From Amphiura filiformis (taxonomy: Eukaryota > Echinodermata > Ophiuroidea > Amphilepidida > Amphiuridae), in assembly GCF_039555335.1 (NCBI RefSeq), contig NC_092631.1, forward strand, positions 4,369,501 through 4,433,500: a DNA stretch of 64,000 nucleotides, given 5' to 3'. The notes under the pieces were generated by a model. That model saw only the letters and a list, made by a program, of their open reading frames with translations. It did no database searches and was not told where the DNA came from. The stretch's first letter is position 1. Every line of letters starts with the position of its first letter. This document shows positions 12,002 to 23,500 of this stretch, in pieces. Position numbers and translations under genes: made by a program.

Positions 12002-12639
12002 GAAATAAATTATCTTTTCGGAAAACTTGGAGGGGAACTCCCACTTTAAAGTGCCAGATCCCTGAAAAGCAGTGTATAGTGAATATGTGTGTTTTTCAAC
12101 CAGACAAGTAGAATTTACACCACACGTTTAGGGTTGAGAATTTTCAATAAAAACATTTTGTTTTTCTGATCATGCTAAACTTCTATTCTTCAAAGTATTG
12201 GTAAATTTAGTCAAAAATGTGATCAATTCTAGATAACTTGCTTTGGGTGTAATCTTTTTTCTTCATGTTCTTGCTGGTAGCCAAATAATAGCTCAGAAGT
12301 GATTTTATAACAATTTAGGACTGTACATGGAAAAATTGGTCACACTGACCTTGTGTGTATACCATCAGAATTACCAGAGGTGTATAGAACGGAAAGGGGT
12401 AGAGGTACCAGTAGGTTCTATAAAATAAATAAAACAAGATATTCCTGAAAAAAATTGGTGTCAGTTCAATTTACAATGTAATTATTATTTGAATGTAATG
12501 TTAAAGATGGAATTGCATGAGAAGTTTTGCACTGCAGCACTGACAGGAACATTTAGTGGTAGTTCATTTATCATTAAATAATTATACACTTACATACGTG
12601 TTTTGGCGCAGCGTCAGCCTTCTATTCTAGCTAAAAACG
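12002..12639. other. Intergenic, nothing recognised
   Basis: AT-rich, no coding or repeat structure found. Confidence 0.5.
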
Positions 12640-13372
12640 TTTTAATAAAAAAAAAATATGCAAATGAGGTAGCTAATTTGCAAATTTTGCGACAAAAATC
12701 ACATGGGATCTTAAGACTGCCCTTACCACCATCCCACCAAGTTAAATCTCGATACGCCTCACCAGTTCCAAAAAATGGCAAAAAGCCTTTTAAAAATAAA
12801 CAAAATATGCAAATGAGGTGGCTAATTTGAATATTTTGCGACAAAAATCACGTCCCCTTTACCACCACCATACCAAGTTACATCTATATACCCCCTACCA
12901 GTTCCGAAAAATGGCAAAAAGCGTTTTTAAAAATAGAAAAAAAGGGAAATGAGGTGGCTGATGTGCATATTTTGTGACAAAAATAGCATCTGATCTTAAG
13001 ACTGCTCTTAACCATTACCCCACCAAATTACATTTCTATATGCCTCACCAGTTCTGAAAAATGGCCAAAAGCAATTTGACAAATAAAAAAATAGGCAAAT
13101 GTGGTGACTAATTTGCATATCTTGCGACAAAAATTGTATCGGATCTTACGACTGCCGCTTACCACAACCTCACCAAGTTACATCCCTATACGCCTCACCA
13201 GTTCTTCGAAATGGCAAAAAAAACCACCCCAAAACAATTTTGAAGTTAAATATGTAAATTAGCTACCTAATTTGCGCCAAAAATTGCATCAAGTCTTAGG
13301 GCAGCCACTTACCACCACCCTACCAAGTTATACCCCAATACACCTCACCAGCTCCGAGAAACTGCCGCTTAC
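12640..13372. repeat. Tandem array, about 145-bp units, five copies
   Basis: Units begin with ATGCAAATGAGGT-like words at about 12658, 12807, 12946, 13092 and 13250, and include GCGACAAAAATC, CTTACCACCA and CCTCACCAGTTC. Copies are diverged. Confidence 0.8.
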
Positions 13373-14520
13373 CACCATGGAGCTATTATAAAGATGGAGA
13401 TGAAATAGATTACGTAACGCATTGAAACCTTGTGCCGATTTGAAATCTGACAAGCTATTCATCGAAAGGTACCTTTTGTTTGGGACAAAGGGCTTCCGCC
13501 ATTAAATCGGTAAGCTGACCCGACAGTGTATTAACACTCTACCTTGCAGGCTACTGTCAATAAGTGATCAAATGAAAGTCGCGTGAAAGCGCTTACTTTA
13601 ACGAAAAGTACCTTTTGTTAGCATAACACACAAGGGTGTGATTGAGTAGCCGTAATCACAAAAGGCACACATTAGCCGCTGATGTATAGTTCGTTGTCAC
13701 CCCACTGACATTAGGTGCTTCATTTAAATAAATTGAATGCGCTTGCTGATGATTACACATCAAGGCTGCCATGTCTGCATGTCTGTATATTGTATAATGG
13801 TAATAGCTACGTATATAGGCCTATACATGTAACATATAATAAGTATACCGGTATAGGCCTATATAAAAGTTGTTTTACAAATTGACATTTTTATTTTATT
13901 TTAAGAAGGACTGAGAATGTCATAAACAGTGGCGTACTGAAGGGGGCAGTTCCTCTGTGAGAGGTCTTGGTAGGGGATGAGGGTGGAGGAGGGGATATGA
14001 AGAATGAGAGGGGACTGGAGGAAGAGAGAAAGAGGAAGAAATAAAAGAGAAATAAATAAATAGACGTAAATAAATAGAAAGGTAAGGAAAATGATAGGAA
14101 TGAGAGGGGACAAAACGTAAGAGGGGATGGAGAAGGGAAAGGAGATAAGAAGAGGGAGTGATACTTTATCAAGGAAAGAATAAGTACAGAGAAAGGAAAA
14201 GAAAGGAATGACAAATAAATGTAGGCCTTATAATAATTATTATAGAAACTAAACACAGCCCCCCCACACACACACATAGGCCTAACACTAACAGCACTAT
14301 AGGCAGCCATTCGATGATGTCAATGCCTTTATGCGTTACGTATTTAAAACGCCCAGTCAGATGTATTTTACACCTGCCAAGCACAAGTCACCCAATTTCG
14401 AAAATTGGACATTGAATGTACACTCTCATGAATATTGATTGGCAACATTTTCCAATATGTCAGCGCTCAAATCGGACACAATAGAACAATAGACCATTCA
14501 GTGCGTTGCTTACCACAACC
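13373..14520. other. Intergenic, purine-rich segment
   Basis: No gene. 13970-14215 is strongly A/G-rich on the plus strand (GAGAGAAAGAGGAAGAAATA), which gives long meaningless minus-strand frames. CAGTGGCGTACTGA at 13929 resembles a hAT end, but no partner end was found. Confidence 0.5.
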
Positions 14521-15249
14521 TCATCAAGTTGCCAAACCCGCGATTTGGTCGCCCAATTGGGCGATTTCCGACTTCCGTCCCGCGACAAAGAAAGTGCTCC
14601 CGCGATTTCGCGACATTTGGGCTACTTTGAAAATCTCACCCGCGAAATATATTAAATGTTGGGCGATTTGTGACAATGCCGACTTCAAAACTTATTTTTG
14701 ACCATGATTGCCAATTCTTTCAATGGTCATTCAACAAAAGCACCAAACAACTAGTTCAATAAACAAAAGTTACAAAACACTTTGTGGTATTGTGTGCTTC
14801 CCATGACAATGGCACGCACAGGGAGGGGGGCTGGTTAATCGCATCACATGTTGTTGCTCAAGACCACTTGAGCTGGAGGATTATCCTTAAAATATTCCCA
14901 TCTAAATACTCACAAGTGGTTTAAGATGACTTAAGTAGCTTCTTAGATCTTAGTGTCAGCGGGTGCCAAGTTTCTTCTTCAACATAAGTTTTTTTTTTTT
15001 CCGTTGGCGGTTCTTTTGAAATAAAATGTGCAAACACCTACCGCATATTTTCTTTTGAAATAGCATGATGATCAAAAGTACCACTGAGTCATTATCCACG
15101 GACCTGGCCATTATACATGCACATGTTGTTATCACTCAGCTGAAGGCAAATTTGTGTAGGCCTATTGTAATGAATGGCATGTCTATATAAATAAATGTGT
15201 TTGTTTTCCTGGCATTTTTTTAAAATAATTTTTGTTCGTTTGTTTATAA
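14521..15249. other. Intergenic with CCCGCGA-rich patch
   Basis: 14530-14660 repeats the words CCCGCGA and GGGCGATTT; the same words recur at 15860-15925, so the two patches may flank one larger element. Nothing else seen. Confidence 0.4.
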
Positions 15250-15850
15250 TTGTTTCAGCATTTCCCAAAAATTAAAAAGGTAGTGCAGAACCCCGTCAAA
15301 AGTCAACATTTTATTTTCCTTGCAGTTTATTTTTTCTTAAATTTTTGAAAATGTTTGTTAGTTTTTCATTATTTCAGCATTTCCCCAAAATGTCACTTGT
15401 GTTTTCTTGCAGTTTAAACATTTTTTTTTCAGTTTTATTAGTTTATAATTTATTTCAATATTTCCACAAAAATTCACAAATAAATTTTTCTTACAGTAGG
15501 CCTAAGCCTATAACAAAAAATCAGTTTTTGTTAGTTTTTTATAATTTATTTCAGCATTTAAAAAAAAATAGAAAGAAAGGGGTGTAGAACCTCCTGAGCC
15601 GTCTTTTAATTTATTTTTTTAACTTTTTTTTTTCATTTTTTGTTAGTTTTTTATTTCAGCTGTTCCCAAAAATTCCAAAATAAAGCGGGATATGATGTAC
15701 CCCCCCCCCTTCAAATCGACTTTTTCTTCCACTTTTTTGATTTTTTATTATTTTTTTTCATTTTTTTGAGTTTTTGCTGTTTTTTAGAATTTATTTCAGC
15801 ATTTTCCAAAAATTTCAAAATAAAAGGGGGGTGTAGAACCCCCCTAAATC
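15250..15850. repeat. T-rich degenerate tandem array
   Basis: About six units of roughly 80-140 bp around TTATTTCAGCATTTCCCAAAA and GGGGTGTAGAACCCC, with long T runs between them. Confidence 0.65.
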
Positions 15851-15949
15851 GACTTAAAAATTTTGGGCGATTTTTTGGCTATTTGGGCGACATTTCAAGG
15901 CTAATACCCGCGACTTGGGCTAAAAAGTTTTATGGCAAAAAAAAAAAAA

Positions 15950-16092
15950 AAAAACAATTTTTAAGTTAAATATGCAAATTAGCTACCTAATTTGCATATT
16001 TTGCGCCAAAAATGCATCAAGTCTTAGGGCAGCCACTTACCACCACCCTACCAAGTTACACCCAGATACACCTCACCAGCTCCGAGAAACTA
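15950..16092. repeat. Isolated copy of the 145-bp unit
   Basis: Very similar to the last unit of the array at 13240-13370 (GCATCAAGTCTTAGGGCAGC, CCAGCTCCGAGAAACT) but 2.6 kb away, suggesting insertion into or duplication of the array edge. Confidence 0.75.
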
Positions 16093-16337
16093 ACCTGGAA
16101 GCCAAAGGCATTTAAAAACAAAGTTCACACAATACAAATGTATAAGACCCCATTATAGCATTTATAAGTCATTTTAAATGATTTTAAATGTGACGTATAA
16201 AAGTTGTCTATAACATAGGGAGATATAAAATGTAGGGATTTGGGTACTTTTTGTTCAATTTTCACAGAAATTGAAGGATTTTGACCTATGTTTTTATTTG
16301 TTTGTTTACCCCTGGGTCGCCGAAACAAAGAATTATA

Positions 16338-16995
16338 TTAAGGGATCCAAAATGAGCGTTTATTGCGTTTCGACAGTATTTTTGTGGGACATGAGAGCAC
16401 CTCAGACCTATCGAATTGCATTCTGAATACGAAGCATGTCTTTCTGATATCAAATAATTTTCATTTTTCAAAAATCACAATATAATACAAATTTTATGAC
16501 AAATTATAAAAATTTGATATTTTCAAATTTTGGTATATAACAGTCCTCGAAGTAAATTATATAAATCTAATGATATATTCTTAAAGTGTATGTAGCAGGG
16601 AGGAAAAGCCGACGATCAATTGAAAATTTTGACCTTTCATATTGAAGATATGGATTTTTTCCCAAAAAGACCTAATTTTTTTTGGTGTTTTGGGAAAAAA
16701 ATCCATATCTTCAATACGAAAGGTCAAAATTTTCAATTGATCGTCGGCTTTTCATCCCACCTACATACACTTTAAGTATAAATCATCAGATTTATAAAGT
16801 TTACTTCAAGTACTGTTAAAAATCAAAAATATCGATTTTTAATGATTTGCCATAAAATGTGTTTTAAATTGCAAAAATCAAAATTATTTGATATCAGAAT
16901 GACATTCTTCGTATTCAGAATGCAATTCGATATGTCTGATGTGCTCTAATGTCCCAAAATAAATACTGTCCAAACGTTCATACCCCAGCCCTTAA
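16338..16995. mobile_element. TTAA-flanked near-perfect palindrome
   Basis: Two arms of about 320 bp are reverse complements around a small loop near 16676. Ends are TTAAGGG and CCCTTAA. The arms share AAAGCCGACGATCAATTGAA and TTGATATCAAATAATTTT type words. A foldback element of piggyBac-target type; no coding capacity. Confidence 0.8.
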
Positions 16996-17251
16996 TTAAA
17001 TCACCTAATTTATAATTAATAAAGGACAAAGAAAGATAAAAGCAAAAGTATGCTTCATTTAGTTAAAACAATAGTAACATCAGAAAGATTCGAGCCAGGT
17101 ATACCAACTTGGAGTGGGGAACAAAGACAAAGACAAGATAAAAACTAATGCAGTATGTAAACCAGAATGGTGTACATGCACTGTTACGTCTGCATTAGAA
17201 AAAATCCAAACTCACAGGGATGGTAGACAACAAAGTTAACAAAAATACAAC

Positions 17252-17285
17252 CGACGTTTCGAGCAGATAAACTGCTCTTCTTCAG
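17252..17285 (-). ncRNA. Hammerhead-ribozyme-like core in left arm
   Basis: Reverse complement of the right-arm motif, with the same CTGAAGA, six-base stem and GAAACGTC order on the minus strand. Confidence 0.4.
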
Positions 17286-18051
17286 GGACAGACAACAAAA
17301 TATAAAAGCAAACAACGAAAACTACATACTGTAAATGTAGTTAAAAAAATTTTTTATAAAAATAAAATTCAAGTCGAAAACTGAAGGCAAGTTCAAATAG
17401 AACTCAGTAGCAAACAAAGCTCAGAGCAAAATAAGCACGTCTTACCTCTATGAAAGACGGTTCACTACAATGAGAAACTGGAAAGCATTCAAAGCAATAT
17501 AATTATGTAAATGAGCAACACCACAGGACAATAGGGTATTGTCCTAATTGACAGGATGTAAATGTCAAGAGGGGTCGCAGTCAATAGAAGAGGAAGAGAA
17601 TGAATAGAGAGAGATAAGTGGACTAATGTCACTCAAACTAAAAGAGAGAAGAGTAATATGCAAATGACAACCCAAGTATTGTAAGCCTACAAAATACATG
17701 TGTTAAAAATAAAAATTAAAAATTAAAAAAAACAATTTTTAATTTTTTGTTTAAGTTAAAAAATGCTGAAAAAACCCCAATAAAGTAGAGGAAGTACTCA
17801 AATACTAAAATGTAGCATGCATACAGAAAAAAAGTGTGGGTAGAGAAACAGAGGGAAAGTAAAATATGCAAATGGTCCATACATGATTAAAATTCACTTC
17901 AGAGCATGTGGATAGGCCTACGGATTAAAGTGGTAAAGCCAAAAATCACTAAAACCAAAGCACAGTGAAATACCGTTACTAATTTTTTTTTTTTAACTAC
18001 AGTTACAGTATGTAGTTTTCGTTGTTTGCTTTTATATTTTGTTGTCTGTCC

Positions 18052-18084
18052 CTGAAGAAGAGCAGTTTATCTGCTCGAAACGTC
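18052..18084 (+). ncRNA. Hammerhead-ribozyme-like core in right arm
   Basis: CTGAAGA (18052-18058), a stem from AGAGCAG pairing with CTGCTC, then GAAAC and GTC fit the type I hammerhead core CUGANGA-stem II-GAAA-stem III-UH. Stem III is reduced to ACGT with no loop, and stem I is weak, so single-copy activity is doubtful. Penelope-like elements are known to carry minimal hammerheads. A mirror copy is on the minus strand at 17252-17285. Confidence 0.4.
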
Positions 18085-18360
18085 GGTTGTATTTTTGTTA
18101 ACTTTGTTGTCTACCATCCCTGTGGGTTTGGATTTTTTCTAATGCAGACGTAACAGTGCATGTACACCATTCTGGTTTACATACTGCATTAGTTTTTATC
18201 TTGTCTTTGTCTTTGTTCCCCACTCCAAGTTGGTATACCTGGCTCGAATCTTTCTGTTTTTATATATTCTAGGTATCCTCTTGTATCATCCTTTGATCCT
18301 TGGTGTGTTTTGTACCTTGTCCGTTGGAGGCACCATTACCTACTTTGTAATAGTAACATC

Positions 18361-19119
18361 CCTGTTGTGTACAAAAATATAACTCTATACGACAATGCAA
18401 ATCAGGATCAATTCATGGACTAAGTGCACAGGGAAATGTTGAGTATGTAAATTAAATGGAACAGCCAAAATGCCAATGAGTATGTAATTTAAGTAGAACA
18501 GCCTTAAATTGATATTAAATATTGACGTCACAGATTCGATTTGTCACGTGATCGTCAAACCTGTACTAGAAGGTGTCAGTTCTGTACTAGAAGGTGTCAG
18601 TTCTGCAGGAACTGACACAAAAAGTCCTATAGAAATTAAGGTTCTTCTCTGTTGTCTATTCAACCGCCAAAGCTGTTTATATAGATTCAATGTCAACACA
18701 TCAAAATATAAAGCGAATCTTAACATTGCATGGTATGATGTACTTATGGGGACTTGTGTACTATGGTCTGGTTAATCGATCCACTCCAGTTTAATCGATT
18801 CCAATAATCGATTGATTAAGTTGTAGTATTATTATCTCAAACTACAAAAACCATTGATGGGGTCCAATAATAAACATTACGGTACTGCTAATCGATATAA
18901 GTTCTCATAACATTGCGAACTGTCAACATGACGTTTGGCCTTCATTTGGATATTACCTTTTATTTATAGTGCAGCCCACCGCCGCCCATATTATTGGAAC
19001 ATAATAGAAAATAGCGAGAAGAAAAGAAACAACTAATTAAAATATTAAAAGCAATTTAGTTTTACTTTTAAAAATGCATTCAACTATTTTCAATAAGCGA
19101 AAAACGGGAGAGATAAAAA
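18361..19119. other. Intergenic, one short direct repeat
   Basis: GTACTAGAAGGTGTCAGTTCT is repeated back to back at about 18561-18602. No gene. Confidence 0.5.
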
Positions 19120-19348
19120 GGCCCTATGTCACATGGTCGATAACACAAAATAACTAAACATCCTTAAAAAACCTAAGAAAACACAAGAATATTGTAACAA
19201 AACCCCCGGACAAAACCACAAAAATTCACAACATTCTCTAAAATAACGGAAAATATCAGTAGATATTCTAAGATAACACTGAATTTCAGGAGATATTCTA
19301 AAATAACTTTAAGGATACTTTGCGTTATCGATCAAGTGACATAGGGCC
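19120..19348. mobile_element. Short terminal-inverted-repeat element
   Basis: GGCCCTATGTCACATGGTCG at the left pairs with CGATCAAGTGACATAGGGCC at the right. The interior is AT-rich with repeated TATTCTAAAATAAC words. Confidence 0.6.
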
Positions 19349-20208
19349 TGATGATAAAGATTCGCGGGCAAAATATTTTGTTTTGTTATATTTAATGAGA
19401 TTTTGTATCGATGAATTAATTAAGATATAAAGGACAAAGAAATGGAAATAGGCTTGGAGCAAAAAAATTTACAAAATAATTAACTTTAACTTAAGTTTAA
19501 TTTGAACATCAAAACTGGAATACGTTTCCATGATTTGTACGTGGATTTACAGATGCCTCATCTTCTTTGACGGTACGTCACAGCAAATTATTTTTTGATC
19601 ATTAATACATTTAAAAGTGAAGAATTTTGTTTTATATTATCAGAGAAGATGTACATTATCCACAATGATCTGCAGTTGTTATCAAATTTTACGCCAATTA
19701 TTTTTTATTTGCACGCTTGAAATCACCACCAGCAGCGCATCTTAAGGGTTGAAAGGTCCAGGTCGATAAGTCAACACTCTAAAGTTAATAAATGCCTGGA
19801 GCCATGGCAACGATACACAGAACACCGCACTCCACTCGGAACCATTAGCAGTAGGCCGATACCAGCTATCGATTGGACTTCTTTTGATCGAAAATTTCAC
19901 CCGAAATAACGCTTCAAACATTGATTTATTGGAATCAAAGCCTACTAGGAATATCAATCGTAATTTAGTAAACATTACCAAAACGTCATGATCAAAGTTA
20001 AGGAGTGTTAAGGGCTGGGAGAGGAGTATCTGGATGAAACTTGGAACATATTTTTTTCAATTCACTCTAGTTGCTGGTTGTTTTAAGTTACGCTGCTAAG
20101 ACGAAAATCTGTTCAACAAACACAAGCTACCCGATACCAATGCTGTGAATAGGTCTTGTTGTTTTACATAGCAAAGGAGTGTGAAACGGCCGCGTTTTAT
20201 AAACAAAT
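19349..20208 (+). promoter_or_regulatory. Upstream region of the plus dynein gene
   Basis: Promoter and 5' UTR are expected here. It contains the X-box-like site at 19798-19811. No obvious TATA box; the transcription start cannot be placed from sequence. Confidence 0.4.
19798..19811 (+). promoter_or_regulatory. X-box-like RFX site upstream of the plus dynein gene
   Basis: GGAGCCATGGCAAC matches 12 of 14 positions of the palindromic X-box GTTGCCATGGCAAC, with a perfect right half. RFX factors binding this motif drive ciliary genes across animals (established knowledge). It lies 398 bp before the ATG at 20209. Function is inferred. Confidence 0.45.
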
Positions 20209-20583
20209 ATGGGAGACGAAGACGGACCGCCGGCAACTCTCAACGAAAAAGATGAACGAATTCGTTTCATATCTGAATATATCTTGCAAACCTACAAATT
20301 AAAACAAGAAAAATGGAACAAGTGTGTTGGATTGGCAGAAAACAAGATCATTGTATTGGAATTTCTTGAAAAACCCGACATACCGCAGTTGATTTTTACT
20401 GTTTCGTCGGCAGGAGCGATAACACCATCTTACCAATTTCCAACTTCGTTGAAAAACGCAAAAGCGGTGTATTTTATAAAGAGGAAAGGGGAGGCCGTGA
20501 GCAAAGAAAATCTCAAGACTAATTTGGTTTATGGCGATTTGTCATATTTACCTCTGGAACAACTATCTGCTCTGGTTGATGAG
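20209..20583 (+). CDS. DNAH9-like: Dynein heavy chain exon 1 (residues 1-125)
   Basis: Contains the initiator Met and the N-terminal tail motifs [21 protein letters not shown] and [21 protein letters not shown] (the last broken here only by the exon end). Donor GAG|GTAGGT, phase 0. It aligns over its length with minus-strand exon 1 at 4403-4750. Translation past the donor runs only 11 codons to a stop, confirming the splice. Confidence 0.95.
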
Positions 20584-23500
20584 GTAGGTCAACACACACT
20601 CTTACTTAGACGGTTCTAAGTATACTCACTCCCCAAACCTCACTCCCCAAAAGAGTGATCCACTTTAAAAACCACTAAAAAAAAGAGTGAAATGTGTTTT
20701 TTAATTACTCAAAAAAGAGTCCTAAAAGAGTGAATTTCAACTCGTTCAAGGACAACACTGCATTTTTAGAATTGTCCTTCATTTTAACTCCTTGAAAGAG
20801 TTAAAATGCACTATTTTAGAGTGGTTTTCACTCTTTTTTGAGTGGTTTTAAAGTTTAAAACACACATTTCACGCTTTATTGAGTGGTCTTATAAGTGAAT
20901 CACTCTTTTTGAGAGTGAGTTTTTCACTCTTTTACATTTAGAGAGTAGGCCGACACGTAGAACCTAAAATGGTTCTTGAGTTGTCTGTTCTGTAAATGGA
21001 CCCCCAAATGGGTCTGTAAAGAAAAAGATGGTTATGGCTTTAAAACTAACGATTTTAGATCTGCTGGCCTGGGGTGGCGGGAAAGGCCAGAAGGCAGAAA
21101 GAACCATTTTTGGGGGTTCTTTGAATTTTTCAAGAACCCTTTCCTCGGCTCCTCTTGAGGGTTAAGTTCTACATGTACAGGACAGCCAAGAACCAAATTT
21201 TATAAGAGCGTGTACATAATCACCTTATTTATTGAAATACAAGACTTAGAAATGTACAAAGACATAAATAAAGTATTTTTGTCTCGTTTTTCTTCATTTT
21301 ACAAGAACATGGAAGTAGTAACTACTCCATGATCAGAAAAAATGTTGTTTTATAACTTATATTCGCTATAAATGCTTTAGGCTTTTAAAAGTATGTGTGA
21401 ATAATGTGGATAACCCATGCCATGATGTCCTTCACGAACATTAATATTATTTTAGTAATTTTACCTTTAAGAATTCCTTTTATTTTGAGACTAGTGTTGG
21501 TTTACCATGTTTACTAGCCTCAGCTTTTATAGTTGTCCAGCTCCATATGAGCTCAGCTCTGGGTTATCATTACTTACTGGTATGGTATATCGGCACTTTG
21601 TTTGAAACCGGGGTTTGAAACGACCTAAGGATAATAATATGATCTAAAAAAAAACATGCACGATTTGAGTTTGTGATCCTAGCATCTTTTTATAACATTT
21701 TTTCAAAAGATATCCACGTAAAAACTTAGGCCTATAAATATACCCACAATTTCAGTTGATTCCGATTTTGCGTTTAACGTTTTGTGAATTAGGCATGATT
21801 ATCATGATTATGATTTGTGTAGGCCCATTACACTGCTCGGTTTGCTCTTTTTATTCAATCTACCAAATAACTTTATAGGCCTACCAATATTATAATTTCA
21901 TCATTTTTGGTAAAGTTAGAATAAATGTAGTAAAATAAAAATTTGACGGATATTATACAAAATATGGCAATCAAACAAACATCCCAGGGAATTTCAGTTG
22001 TTTCTCGGTCTTCTATAGGGCCTACTCGGCCTCCGTTACTTATTTGCTTTTCAAAAAATACAGTTGCTAAATAACGACAACTGCCCTGAAAACCCCCCTT
22101 TTTTAAAGGCGATTCGGAGCCTGCAGGCCATATTTTTCCAGTTTGTTTAATTTTCCTTAGTAGGTCTGACCTAGGGTGAAAATAAGAGGGCTTGAACTAG
22201 GGACCACTTGGCAAAAAAGTGGCTCCTGGTTTACCAAGATTTGGAGTGAACCCGTGACTTTAGATGAACCAGGGACCACTTATCAGGGATAATTCCGGTA
22301 AATATAAGGAGTGATGGACCAGGGGCTACTTTTACATAAATATGGTACCTGGTTCAACAAATTTAATTTGGAACCCATGAGGGTTCATTTCCAATCACCA
22401 AGGGGCCAATAAAAATAAAGATGTGCTGGAAGAGTTAAATAAGCACTATACTGAATTTGAAAACTTTTGGTTCACTACTCAGAGGCCAGTTTTGTGAGAA
22501 AAGTGTCTCCTGGTCAACAATTGAGTTGGAACCAGGGGCCATTTTAGAGTTTCTGGGGGCTAAACGGCTCCAGTCTCCGGAGGGGTAGGGCAATTTTCAC
22601 ATCTAGGCTACTTCCAATACCCACTACCACACCGTTACCCAAAACCAATACGGGCGCACACGACCAAATCACTCCGCGCGCGATGTAATATGGATGAGTT
22701 CCTGAAACAAAATATTTGTTGAGGTATTTTGGGCTTTTCTATGGACTTGTAATCCAGTGGCGTAACTACGGGGGGGGCAGAGGGGGGGCAACGTGCCCTG
22801 GCGCCACTCTTAGGGGCGTGCCAAATTGGCCAATTCAGCATCGATTCTGCGCCCCTGCGGCGACGAAAGTCACCATTTTCGCGCTCTTGGCACACATTTC
22901 AGCACAAAATCAATTGAAAGAACATTTTAAGACTGATATTCACCTTCTAGTTACCAAAATTAATTAGTGGTAGGCCTTATTTGTCCAAAATTTCGCGAAT
23001 TTGGCGCGCAATTGTTTCATGGGGGGGGGGATCTAAAAGATTATCGGGTGGGGGTAGAGGTTGCCAATTTTGTTTCTTGCCCCGGGCGCTACCAACCCTA
23101 GTTACGCCACTGTTGTAATAAAAAAGAAAAGCATGTTAAATTCTATTTGTTGCCGAAAAGCTCTAAATCTCCCAAAGAAAAGACGCGTTTTGGCGTTTTC
23201 ACGTATGTTTCAATGGGACACTCTATTGGTGGTGTGCGCCCATAACCAAGGTTGACGGGCTGTATATAACAAAGTCCGGCAAAATTGGAAATTTGAAGTT
23301 CTGTCACTTCTGAAGGGCTATTTATTATGATTTGTAAAATTGTAAGTAATTTCTCTGTTCCTAATTAGAAGTGTAACTTATGTAAGTGTATTGTAAAATA
23401 ATGCTAGCGAAAAGTGTGTATATCCATGGTAAAAAACATTGCATTGACATTACATAGCCGGCCACCAAGCCGGGTTACAAATTAAATTTGCTGGTGGTGG

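Larger units (their letters stand above)
17082..18348. mobile_element. Inverted-repeat retroelement with 12-bp target duplication
   Basis: Arms at about 17082-17350 and 17985-18258 are reverse complements. The whole is flanked by AATAGTAACATC at 17070-17081 and 18349-18360. A 90-bp tail follows the right arm. The layout of inverted terminal repeats with an extra tail fits Penelope-like elements. The interior shows no protein domain. Each arm has a CTGAAGA-hairpin-GAAACGTC motif. Confidence 0.7.

Noticed and set aside
13891..14310. 139-codon minus-strand open frame
   Set aside because: It is the complement of an A/G-rich low-complexity stretch; the translation is mostly F, L, S and P with no family resemblance.
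15640..15969. 109-codon plus-strand frame
   Set aside because: Falls in the T-rich tandem array; phenylalanine-rich, with no homology.
18509..18775. 88-codon plus-strand frame with internal LEGVSS duplication
   Set aside because: Caused by a 21-bp direct repeat; no start context, no homology, and no neighbouring exon.
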